This document shows positions 12,031 to 21,945 of a DNA stretch of 64,000 bases, in pieces; position 1 is the first letter of the stretch; every line of letters begins with the position of its first letter. A program made the translations under genes and the position numbers. The notes beneath the pieces are model-generated. The model did no database searches and was not told the DNA's origin. It was given only the letters and a program-made list of their open reading frames with translations. The stretch comes from Mytilus trossulus (taxonomy: Eukaryota; Mollusca; Bivalvia; Mytilida; Mytilidae). The stretch spans positions 434,001-498,000 of the forward strand of contig NC_086373.1 in NCBI RefSeq assembly GCF_036588685.1, given 5' to 3'.

Positions 12031-13059
12031 TTTTTTTTTTTATATAAAATCAGCTTTTACTATATAACCAAATGTCCTCGACCCATGGGGTCCTCAGTAA
12101 TGATATTGGGAACTAATGACCTTGTCAATCAATAGGTCAAAGTCATGTCCCGGATAGCGAATTATGTGTTTTTTTTACCTTATTTATTGTATTTTTAGAG
12201 TGTTTTAAAGGTTTTTAAGGTTGACTTTGACCTGTGACCTTTCAACTTTTTGGTCGATATATCAAAAACGGTTAATCTTACAGAAATAGTCAACACTGAA
12301 AAATGTTAAGGTCACTCTGACACAACTTTTTACATTTTGACCGAAGAGATTTGACATATTCTTAAGGAGCACAACCCCCTTTAACGGTTCGGAAAAGGTT
12401 AAATTGGCTTTACCTCTTGAACCAAAGGTCTTAGATCCATGAGGTCTTTTGCAATTACATTGTGAACTATACCTCTATTGGAACATGTATTTTACATTTC
12501 AAAAGAAAAGACCTCATTATTGTTCAAGAACAATTGACATTTTAATTCTAAATATTTTTTTATTAGTGTTTGTACATATTAAATTAACATTTACTATAAT
12601 TAATCTAAAGTAACCGTTATAAATCAATCATCTTTTTTAAGAATATTTAACAATGAATTTAATCAATTCTTTACAACTTAAATTCAAAGTCACTGTAAAA
12701 TATTCGTAAAATATGGATTGTCCGTTTTACCAAAAATAAAGTAAAATTAGTTCCTCACAATTTCTTTTCAAGTGTACTTTGTTTTGTTTTCGTTTTCACT
12801 TTTAACTATGCAGAATTATGTCTCAACATTCTAATTTGAAGCGAAAGGTACGATTGATATTGAGGAGACAATTATACATATCATTTAACATTTAACTTAT
12901 AATATTCTCTTGGTATTTTTTAATAAAACAACACCCGTTCAACATTCCAGGTTTATAATGTTGTAAACCTGCCGCACTTTTCATCTACACTCACTCGTCA
13001 ATAAAGCTTGTATTTAAAAGTTCGAAGTTCAACATTTTTTAAGGACTGAATATTTTGCC

Positions 13060-13365
13060 AATATAGGTAATGGGTGTGTTTTTTTATGCCCAATTAATGG
13101 GAATTTTGTTTTCTGGTATGTGTCTCCATTCGTCCGTCCCTTCGTCCATCTGTCCCGCTTCAGGTTAAATTTTTTGGTCGAGGTAGTTTTTGATGAAGTT
13201 GAAGTCCAATCCACTTGAAACTTAGTACACATGTTCTCTATGATATGATATTTCTAGTTTTAATGCCAAATTAAAGATTTTACCCCATTCGAACGGTCCA
13301 CTGAACATAGAAAATGATAGAACGGATGGGGCATCCGTGTACTGGGGACACATTCTTGTTTAGTA
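13060..13365 (-). repeat. Repeat family R6 copy (inverted)
   Basis: Starts TATGCCC with an ATTTTGTTTTCTGG core and ends GGGGACACATTCTTGTTTA. Copy B of the duplication keeps a version with an internal deletion at 23,010-23,195, so this insertion predates the duplication. Confidence 0.7.
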
Positions 13366-14329
13366 TTGTCATTATTATGTTGATTAACTTATAAAACACA
13401 ACTTAAGTAATCAATCAGTGACAACATTTACATTTTATACGTCATAACCTTGTACTTTACAAGATATTTTAAAATAAACGTCATTCTTGTTTCCTGTGAA
13501 TAAGCGTATTTCTTATTGTTTTCATAAAATTGCATATAATTTCTTTGAATTAATAATTACTTTTGATAGTGTTTTAAGTTTGACTGACATACTTTTTTAC
13601 AAACTGAGATGTTGTTATCTTCAATGTAATTACATGCTTCTTTTAAAGGTCTGACTGAAGATTTAGAATGATAAGTCTTACTGTTACGTTATGATATTTT
13701 ACTGTAGATGATAAAATTATGATCAATAATACAGCAATTAGTTATCCTTTTCTATACTTTCATATTTAATTTCACACGGGAAAATCTATGCAATCGTTTA
13801 CGAAAATAGAGACAATATGTGGTTCCCTTTTTATAATTGTAAATTTTCAAACGTTGATATTTCTTAAACCCTTCTCGCTGAATCGAATTTACAAAATTGT
13901 CCTATAAAAATAAAAAAAGAAGATGTGGTATTATTGACAATGAGAAAACTCTACCAAAGAGACCATGTGAAACATAAAGTTACAGATATAGGTCACCATA
14001 CGACCTTCAACAATGAGGAAAGAATATACCGCAGAGTCAGGGCCCTGAAATGACAAATATAAAACAATTCAAACGATAAATCTAACGGCCTAATTTATGT
14101 TAAAAAAATAATATGTTATGTAACACAATAACAAACGACAACCACTAAATTACAGCCTCCTGACAATATGTGGCGGGGTTAAACATTGTAGCGAGTAGCA
14201 CACCTACTTTATGTCGTTTGTTCTTTGTTAAGGCCATAGCATATTAATTACTTTATATTCGGACGAACGTAGTGAGGGAGAATATAACAACAAGTTTCAG
14301 CCTCCTAGACAAATAATTGTCAAGATTAA

Positions 14330-14600
14330 GGATCATAATGTTAAAAAAAGTATCCTTAGATGCAGAAAATTCCTAAAAGGGAAAATTAAATACAAGTATA
14401 TTAGAGTGAATGATGACCTGACCAAGCCGAGGAATGCCATTGCATACAAATACAGCTCAGTATTGAGCATCATCTAAGAGACACGTGGACAGTTGATGGG
14501 AAAATCTATGTAAAGGACAATCAAATGCAAGTCCATGTTGTCAACACAATGCCAGCTTTCCTACGTTTTGTGTCGAATATACTGCTGTCCTGGTTCCATG
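14330..14600 (+). pseudogene. LINE ORF1-like coding relic
   Basis: Frame-shifted plus-strand pieces read LRCRKFLKGKIKYKYIRVND, then HLRDTWTVDGKIYVKDNQMQ and VHVVNT. A conserved W-T-V-D-G-K-I-Y-V block followed by a charged loop is what I remember of the C-terminal part of L1-type ORF1 nucleic-acid-binding proteins in invertebrates. There are stops and frame changes, so it is dead. It is followed by LINE reverse-transcriptase remains at 16.3 kb, but linkage is not shown. Confidence 0.35.
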
Positions 14601-15001
14601 GACTTCCTTTATAGGCTAGACTACAACAACAAACAAAACAGATGCGAGTACACACCACCACAACTCATAGCATATGCGGAAGCACGAGCGAAGGAATTAG
14701 CAAAGAGAGAGCATCTTCAAATACATCAGATGATAACACGAGTGTTAAAATGTCATGATTTAACTTTGCATAAAACTGCATAATTGACAACATTTTAGGT
14801 ACATATTTCTACATGTATTTAGACTATTTCACAGTCTTGTTTCGGAATTTCGCAAAAACAGCTGTACACTGACTTAATATAGTGATGTCAAATAGTCTGT
14901 AATTGACTTTTTGCCTTTTTTTAATTTCTTTTGTTTATGTATTTGTTTATTTTACTATAATTACATGCTACACAATTCTTGTACATAATACATCTAATTA
15001 A

Positions 15002-15166
15002 GGAATAACAGTACTGTAGTTGAAGAGTTGCCACCGTCAATTGTAGATTTGACGGTCGCAAATGCAGTTTTACTGGCGTCGCGTAGCGGAGACAGTAAAA
15101 CGGAGATTTGCGACCGTCAAATCAAAATTGACGGTGGCAACTCTTCAACTACAGTACTGTTATTCC
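15002..15166. mobile_element. Hairpin MITE with about 73-bp inverted arms
   Basis: The left arm 15002-15075 (GGAATAACAGTACTGTAGTT ... GTTTTACTG) and right arm 15093-15166 (CAGTAAAAC ... CTACAGTACTGTTATTCC) are near-perfect reverse complements around a 17-base GC-rich loop (GCGTCGCGTAGCGGAGA). The CCGTCAAT/GACGGT motif recurs in each arm. A weaker outer inverted pair, ATTCTAATGCATT at 15,168 and TGCATTAGAAT near 15,537, may mark a larger composite element that includes two CRE-like TGACGTCA/GACGTCAT sites at 15,277-15,300. Confidence 0.75.
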
Positions 15167-15549
15167 GATTCTAATGCATTACAAAAAGAGAAATACGATA
15201 AAAGTTGAAAAAATGTCTTAATTTGTCAAATAAAAAAAAATCCGCGAAATTTTATGAATGATTTTGGCACTAAGACGTCATGGCTAAACGTGACGTCATA
15301 TAAATGAAAACTTACAAACTGGAGGTTATTACGTTACTTGTACGCTTCAAATTCTGATAAAATTACACTAAAACAGCTTATTCGAGGTAGGTGTTGTTTT
15401 ATTTCCGATTATATAGTAGGAATTGAACATTTGTTGATTCATCCATTCAATATGGCGGGTCCCTCCTTAGTTACGCCTGGTCAACTGTGGATTTGACGGC
15501 AACTTTTAGCCAATGAAAAAAATTGTTACATCCAAATTGCATTAGAATT

Positions 15550-16260
15550 GTAATTCATCTTATTACACGTAAATACTAACCTTGATCGCTGATTTGTCAC
15601 GTGACAAATTTTAACGTGCACAAACCCTTATAGTAAAATCAATTACTCATGCGTGAACAAGGTAAAACTACAACGGTTGTTTTTACATGATGTTAAATTC
15701 CATGGTAGGGAAATTATTATGACCAACTTCAAGCTCCTAAATCAACTTTGAAAAAAAGATATTACTTTCAATTTGTACATTTTATCGTATACAAGCAAAT
15801 TTTAAACAACACGTACACCAAAATGTAAACATGGTACAGTGTAGTGCACTTCTAAAACGTGTATGCTTACTACATATTGTAAATTGTATGGACAGATCTT
15901 GTAAATTCAGCGATCAAAAAATCAAATCAAAACTAAATCGAGATCATTTGACACGGCTGGTATTAACAGTTGTACTGAATTACTACGTGTAGATAAAGTT
16001 GTATCATTTACCAACCATTTATACATGTGTATACTTATTCCTCCAAACTACTTGTTAAATCCATGTACATATGCATACTTTTTCTTTTGTTTCATGCATA
16101 CAACATATTGTTATTCAATATTTGTTTTCACATTTTTTTTATATTCTTTACTTACACTTTTTTCTCAAAACAGATGAAATGCTATGGTTTATGCTGTGCC
16201 TTAAGCCTTCAGAGATAAAACATGTAGACTCAAATAGACAAAAAAAAACAAGTGTAAATG
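15550..16260. other. No gene recognised
   Basis: AT-rich, with no exon or repeat that I recognise. The open frames at 16,027-16,218 and 16,071-16,373 overlap; only the end of the second (16,262-16,373) has a recognisable motif and is described with the LINE relic. Confidence 0.4.
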
Positions 16261-16261
16261 T

Positions 16262-16720
16262 TAATCTTAGACTATTTATTATTCTATTTTTACTATTTGT
16301 TATTCAAATGCTTATCCTAGGAGGAATAGAGGTAAATCCAGGTCCAAGTGACGATATCGAATCTTCTCAGTAAGTAAAGCGTTTGATCGAGTCTGGCATA
16401 AGGGACTGCTATTTAAACTTCATCAATAGAGTATACCGGGTTCTTTACTAAGGTGGTTTGACAAATATCTTACAAATAGAGTCCAGCGGGTGGTTATTAA
16501 CGGTATATGTTCCGAATGGTTACCTGTAAATGCAGGCGTCCCACAAGGGTCCATTCTAGGCCCTCTCCTTTTTTTGATATTTTAAACGATATTGTAGAAG
16601 ACATTCAAGCTCAAATTAAGCTATTCGCAGATGATACTTCATTATATATTATGGTTGACGATCCAACAGAAACAGCTACAATTTTAAATGACGACCTAGA
16701 AAAGATTTATAATTGGTAAA
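16262..16720 (+). pseudogene. Internally deleted LINE relic: 2A-like leader fused to reverse transcriptase fragment
   Basis: The plus strand first encodes a hydrophobic stretch and LILGGIEVNPGPSDD, a degenerate form of the 2A-like signature (D-x-E-x-N-P-G-P) found at the N-terminus of some invertebrate non-LTR retrotransposons. It is followed at once by reverse transcriptase text in another frame: SKAFDRVWHKGLLFKLHQ, a stop, [17 protein letters not shown], a stop, then QIKLFADDTSLYIM with the FADD catalytic box. The endonuclease and the RT fingers are missing between the two parts, so the copy has a large internal deletion. Stops at about 16,430 and 16,584 confirm it is inactive. Confidence 0.75.
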
Positions 16721-17089
16721 AAAACAGGCTTGTGAATTTTGATGCCCAAAAAACTAAAAGTATGTTAACTTAAAAAAAAATGAATAGACCCTTTCATCCT
16801 CCAAAATATACCTTAGATATGAATACCAAAGAGCCAAAAACAGTACGTAAACACACGCATCTAAGTGTCTTTTTTGCTAACAACGGATCCTTGAACAACC
16901 GTATTTAATATATAGTTTCAAAATCTTACAAAAGAATAAATATAATGAGAAAAATGAAAAAATGTTCTTGATACATTTTCACTTAAAAAAGTTTACATAT
17001 CATGTGTTCGCCCAATTCTTTAATATGCCGATGTCGTTTGGGACATTGAAACAATAATAAAATAAAACGAAATCGAACCTTAAATAGTT

Positions 17090-17400
17090 ATCAAAGGTAC
17101 CAGGTTAATAATTTAGTACGCCAGACGCGCGTTTCGTCTACATTAGACAAATCGGTGACGCTCAGATCAAAATAGTTATAAAGCAAATCAAGTACAAAGA
17201 TAAGGAGCATGCAGGACCCAACTTGCCAAGAAATTGTGCCAAATACGGTTATGGTAATCTATTCCTTGGATAAGAAAATCCTTAGTTTTTTTCGAAAAAT
17301 TAAAAGTTTTGTAACAGGAAGTTTTTAAATAAATACCATTTAATTGATATTCATGTAAACAACGAAGTGTATTTAAGAAAACATCAAAATATGCAGAAAC
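17090..17400 (-). repeat. Family R3 copy (inverted)
   Basis: Begins AAATAGTTATCAAAGGTACC, then ACGCCAGACGCGCGTTTCG and CAAGTACAAAGATAAGGAGC, and AAGGAAGTTTTTAAAT-like text. It is the reverse complement of the copies at 21,619-21,945 and 24,316-24,660. Confidence 0.7.
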
Positions 17401-17412
17401 CTTTGTAAACAA

Positions 17413-18160
17413 TTGAAAATGGAAATAGGATATGTGTCAAAGAGACAACAACCCGATCATAGAGCAGATAACAACCGAAGCCCACCAATGGGTCTTCAAT
17501 GCAGCGAAAAACTGCCGCACCCGGAGTCATCCCACAGCTGGTCCCTAAACCAATATGTATCATATATGTTATGATGGTATGATACTAAACCCCTAACGGG
17601 AAGGATTGTGCCTGATATTCATATGATGAAATCATAATCTTTCAATTAGTTTAATTGAAGTCTGGAGCTGGCATGTCAGTTAACTGCTAGTAGTCTGTTG
17701 TTATTTATGTATTATTGTCATTTTGTTTAGTTTCTTTGGTTACATCTTCTGACATCAGACTCGGACTTCTCTTGAATTGAATTTTAAATGTGCGTATTGT
17801 TATGCATTTACTTTTCTACCTTGGCAAGAGGTATAGGGGAGGGTTGAGATCTCATAAACATGTTTAACCCCGCCAAATTTTTGCGCCTGTCCCAAGTCAG
17901 GAGCCTCTGGCCTTTGTTAGTCTTGTATTTTTTATTTTTTATTTTAGTTTCTTGTGTACAATTTGGAAATAAGTATGGCGTTCATTATCACTGAACTAGT
18001 ATATATTTGTTTAGGGCCCAGCTGAAGGACGCCTCCGGGTGCGGGAATTTCTCGCTACATTGAAGACCTGTTGGTGACCTTCTGCTGTTTTTTTTTCTAT
18101 GGTCAGGTTGTTGTCTCTTCGACACATTCCCCATTTCAATTCTTAATTTTATACTTAGCT
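17413..18160. mobile_element. R2 element with long inverted ends (foldback or inverted terminal-repeat arrangement)
   Basis: 17,413-17,550 and 18,010-18,160 are inverted copies of the same 130-150-bp sequence: GTGTCAAAGAGACAACAACC and GTCTTCAATGCAGCGA on the left, their reverse complements on the right. Between them is the unique part with CTGGAGCTGGCATGTCAGTT and GGAGGGTTGAGATCTC. Partial copies elsewhere lack one arm. Such inverted terminal pieces are known for Penelope-type elements, which fits the nearby coding relics, but that link is inference. Confidence 0.65.
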
Positions 18161-18194
18161 AGTGATAATGAAAGTCATACAAACTGAACTCCGA

Positions 18195-18370
18195 GTACTA
18201 CACAAGAAACTAAAATTAAAAATCAAACAAGACTAACAAATGTCAGAGCCTCCTGACTTGCGACAAGCGCAAAAATGCGGCGGCGTTAAACATGTTTTTT
18301 GAGATCTCAACTCTGTCCCTTTACCTCTAACCAATGTAGAACAACAATTGCACAAATAAACGTACAGTAA
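18195..18370 (+). repeat. Partial R2 copy
   Basis: ACACAAGAAACTAAAATTAA to CAATGTAGAACAACAATTGC, matching the middle of the R2 copy at 2,375-2,540. It is truncated at both ends. Confidence 0.7.
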
Positions 18371-18849
18371 AGTTTTTGGTGGAGTTCATGTTGTTTTTTC
18401 TTTAGTTTTCTATGTTGTGTCATGTGTACTTTTGTTTGTCTGTTTGTCTTTTTTATTTTTAGCTGTGGCGTTGTCAGTTTATTTTCTATTTATGAGTTTG
18501 ACTGTCCCTTCGGTATCTTTCGTTACTCTTTTAATGATGAGTGTGACAAAGTTTGGTTAAATTTGGCTGAGTAGTTTCAGGAGAAGACATTTTTAAATGA
18601 TTAAAAAAAAAAAATGTCAAAAAGTTGTCAAACATTGAATATGAAGGGCAATAACTCCTAGCGGGTTAATCGACCAGTTTAGTCATGTTGACTTATTTGT
18701 AGATCTTACTTCGCTGAACAAATTTCCTGTTAACAGTTTATCTCTATCTATTATTATATTCAAGATAATAACCAAAAATGCAAAATTTCCTTAACCAAAT
18801 TACGAATTTAGGGGCAGCAACCCAACATTTCATGTCGACATTAAAAATT

Positions 18850-19225
18850 GGTACCGTTAATGTAACTACTACTACTGAGTCGATGCATCTACTGGCGGAC
18901 TGTTAGTCCCCGAGGATATCACCAGTCTAGTAGCCAGTACTTCGGTACTGGCAAGCAAATACGGATTTGTTTGTGTTATTAAAATTTGCTGTTACAAAAA
19001 GTTCGAAATTATTTTAAATTTAGGAATGTATCTCCTTCATGCAAAGCTTTGATTCCTTTCACGGATTTGGCTGTACGTTTTTGGACCTTTTGTATTATAG
19101 CTCTTCATTTGTTATATAATCTTGGAATTTCAAATATTTTGGCCACGACCATCACCGAAGAGACATGTTTTGTCGAAATGCGCATCTGGTGCAGGAAAAT
19201 TTGTACCGTTAATGTTATTATCATT
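18850..19225 (+). repeat. R3-related element flanked by a GTACCGTTAATGT direct repeat
   Basis: Has GAGTCGATGC, GTCCCCGAGGATATCACCAG, a CAGTACTTCGGTACTGGC palindrome and a CATCACCGAAGAGACATG 3' part. The sequence GTACCGTTAATGT occurs just before the start and again at the end, either as a target duplication or as the element's own terminal direct repeat (see findings). Confidence 0.6.
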
Positions 19226-19623
19226 TATAATGTCAAGATTACCATTAACTTTTACCAAAACTATGAATATTCGAAATACTATGATTGTTACAACAGGAAT
19301 AGATTATAATAGGTGAATTTGGCAAAACAATAAAATTCTGTTAATGTCTTCAGTCTTTTCCTTTTTTCCTTTTTTTATGTTTTTCGAGCATCACCGCGAG
19401 TCTTAAGTAGAGGAAAAGCACATCGTGCGTACAAAAATTAAGCCTTATATCTTTTATGAGTTTTTATTTTATTAATATACATATAAATCAAACATACATA
19501 TAACGTACGCAAACATAACGAATTTATTGATTTTTGTAATTTAAAACCAGAACATAAATAAAACAAATCACACATTTCTTTACATTCGTGTTTTCAAAGC
19601 GTTATTTGTCTTAATACACAGAA

Positions 19624-19910
19624 TCAAACACATTTATATTTAACTTCTAAATATTTGTAGGTTCCACTGCAGGGATCACCAAACTGTCTATTGTCAGCCT
19701 TTACTCGACATATTCTTTTACCATTGCACATTGCTTTTACTTTATAGTCAGAAGTCGATGACCTGCAATCAGTTGTATGTATAGCAGGATGAGGGCATAT
19801 GCTTCTATCAGTGGTCCGTCCATATATTGCACTGGATACTTTAATCTTAGAAGGATATGGACATTTTATGTATGCTAGTTTATCTTCACAAACAATGACA
19901 TCGGCAGAGA
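19624..19910 (-). CDS. SUEL lectin coding exon 2 (whole lectin domain)
   Basis: Carries the complete sugar-binding domain, 95 codons including YGR and DPC motifs, and stop TGA at 19626-19624. The apparent in-frame methionines upstream (MMNVFFYIT) are intron sequence read through the acceptor polypyrimidine tract. Confidence 0.87.
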
Positions 19911-21383
19911 CTGTAATATAAAAAAATACATTCATCATATTGCAATGGCATAATGATTATTAGTGGTATATCTTCGAAGCTGTTGTTTACATAAGAAGAA
20001 ATAAAATCAATCAATATCTTAGAAAAGTTATCAAATTAATAAAAAGACACAGAATGAGGTGTTCCGCAAGGGTAAGCATTTCCTGCACCGTATATGGCAA
20101 CCGTCGTGTTATTTCTTTGTTCAATTCGGTAATGACAGAAGGGTATTATGACTGAAGGAGAATGTCAGATATGATTTCGGACACACTTTTTTCGTTATGG
20201 CCAATCAGCTCATGATGGCGACCGTAAACGTTCTTGAGTGATAATCTTAATTTGATTGATTCGTAGCTCTATCTTAGCAACTTTTGTGAAAGTGTTATTC
20301 CTCGTTCAACAAAATCAACGTACGTTAAGCTAGCTCTACAGTGACGTATCAGTTGAAACACATATACTACATATACTGGTGCCGCTGGGATGTTGCTACA
20401 CAGAAATGGAAAGTTGACTATAGGAAAATTTAAATTGAAAGTCTTACTTTTAAATTTCAAGATTTTGATGCCCTTTTGTGGATTTCCCTTCATCATGATA
20501 AAAACTATATATTCAAATAGTTTGTGAACTTACCATATGCAATAATCACTCCTAAGATCAAAAGTCCTTGAAGAGTTATAATGGCCATCGTTATTAACTA
20601 TCTACAATACAAATCATATATTTTTGAATATACCAAATAAGTTTCTATTACTTTAATTATCACTTGGGGCTTCTTTTTTTTTAATTGTATATTGCATTGG
20701 TAGTATACGTATGTATCATTATATATAAGTGTGAAACCCTATCCTGCAGAACTGTCTGTTTACCAAAGTCTTATACCGGATAAGAACCAAGTAATTTTTT
20801 GCATAAAATACAAAATTTTCAAATTATTTAATTAAAACATACACATTTTATACGTTATCAAGCAACTATCAACTTGAGCTTGGTGGCATGTCTCTTCACA
20901 ATTTGCCAAATTTTGATCTCTCATGAAAGTTATATGTTAACATTTTGAACTCAAGCTAGGTAAGTTACAATTTTTACATTAAATGTGAATTTTATACATA
21001 ATTGGAAACTTTTAACTACCAATGTAATTCCTTTTGAAGCCAACGTATGATTTGTATCTGTACGAATTTCACACCTATTAATGCTATTGTAAAAATCATG
21101 AGATTAAACATTCAAACTGAACGTTTATTTTCTCATGTTAGTCTTATTGGTTTTATTGACGTTTTAATATTCAAAATTTCTTAACGCAAATTTACTATAG
21201 TTCATTTTTTATGTCTAAAAATCTTTAAAAAAATATTTCAAATTAAAAGTCATTTTATCATCATGTTCAGAATTCGACATGCGTTTTATTAATTTAAAAA
21301 AAATAATGACAAAAAGACAAGTTACCTTGGTTAACTCCAGTAAATGTATACAATACAAGAATGATACATATTATATATATATA
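19624..21383 (-). CDS. Secreted single-domain SUEL-type (rhamnose/galactose-binding) lectin, about 113 aa
   Basis: Coding exon 1 is 20588-20534 (MAIITLQGLLILGVIIAY, a signal peptide) with donor G|GTAAGT. Coding exon 2 is 19910-19624, after acceptor TATATTACAG. The split codon G|TC gives V, followed by SADVIVCEDK. The mature domain has the SUEL plan: an N-terminal VIVCEDKLAYIKC strand, an IYGRTTDRSICPH loop carrying the sugar-binding YG(R) motif, a central KVKAMCNGKRICRVKA, and the C-terminal FGDPCSGTYKYLEVKYKC with the DPC motif. About eight cysteines fit four disulphides. SUEL lectins bind L-rhamnose or galactose on microbes and egg coats, so an innate-immune or mucosal role is likely but unproven. 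AATAAA signals on the minus strand lie near 19,463-19,473 and 19,523. A leader exon ending at 21,326 is inferred. Confidence 0.87.
20262..20475 (-). pseudogene. Penelope-like reverse transcriptase relic inside the lectin intron
   Basis: The frame reads LNFPIVNFPFLCSNIPAAPV, then YVVYVFQLIRHCRASLTYVD and FVERGITLSQKLLR. This is the same protein segment as the relics at 1,225-1,305 and 33,140-33,200. No intact YLDD core is present, so it is a fragment. Confidence 0.6.
20534..20588 (-). CDS. SUEL lectin coding exon 1 (signal peptide)
   Basis: Eighteen codons plus one base, encoding MAIITLQGLLILGVIIAY. Strong GTAAGT donor. An acceptor-like TTTGTATTGTAG lies about 14 nt upstream of the ATG, consistent with a spliced leader exon farther upstream. 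Confidence 0.75.
21326..21383 (-). promoter_or_regulatory. Candidate TATA promoter and non-coding first exon of the lectin gene
   Basis: Minus strand: TATATATATATAA (21383-21371), then a leader with ACATTTACTGGAGTTAACC ending CAAG|GTAACTTG at 21326/21325. It is nearly identical to 10,411-10,469 upstream of the VMO1-like gene except for a TA-repeat length change and a 5-base indel. The transcription start is inferred from TATA spacing. Confidence 0.55.
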
Positions 21384-21618
21384 GTGACCTGTCAGAAAAA
21401 CGCTATGACGATTTTGTTTTTTAATGATTGTTGTTTTGTTTTTTTCCAGAAGGTGTGACCTACAAAGTACCTTGTTTTTATTAAAATGTATTGACAGATG
21501 AAACAAGGCGAGGTTACTAGACAAATTGTTTCTAGGAATTGTAATGGGCTTGTGCTGTAAACAAAATGATTTAAGGAGTCGTTTAGATTTAAAACAGTAT
21601 CGTTCCACTCCTTTTCAT

Positions 21619-21945
21619 ATGTCCCCGAGGGTATCACCAGCCCAGTAGTCAGCACTTCGGTGTTGACATGAATATCAATAATATGGTCATTTTTATAAGT
21701 TTCCTGTTGACAAAACTTTGAATTTTACAAAAAACTAAGGATTTTCTTGTCCCATACATAGATTAACGTAGCCGTATTTGGCACAACTTTTTGGACTTTT
21801 GGATCCTGAATGTTCTCTAACTTTGTACTTGTTTGGCTTAATAAATATTTTGATATGAGCGTCACTGATGAGTCTTATGTAGACGAAACGCGCGTCTGGC
21901 GTATTAAAGTATTAATCTGGTACCTTTGATAACTATTTGCAGTCA
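21619..21945 (+). mobile_element. R3 insertion (truncated start) in duplication copy B
   Basis: TGTCCCCGAGGGTATCACCA ... CTTATGTAGACGAAACGCGC ... GGTACCTTTGATAACTATTT. Copy A at 10,700-10,725 has an uninterrupted CCTTTTCATAAAAAAAGTCA at the same point, which sets the insertion limits. Confidence 0.7.

Larger units (their letters stand above)
10355..14215. repeat. Segmental duplication, copy A
   Basis: Collinear with 21,277-24,760. Matching blocks include 10,400-10,700 with 21,312-21,617, 10,725-11,180 with 21,950-22,405, 12,540-13,060 with 22,480-23,010, 13,365-13,900 with 23,195-23,745, and 14,060-14,200 with 24,215-24,318 plus 24,660-24,725. Copy A carries about 1.3 kb absent from B (about 11,200-12,530, rich in repeats). 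The open frames inside, such as 10,502-10,993, are not conserved in copy B. Confidence 0.8.

Noticed and set aside
19122-19316. Open frames at 18,986-19,316 plus
   Set aside because: They fall in an R3-related repeat (18,850-19,225) and contain no domain.
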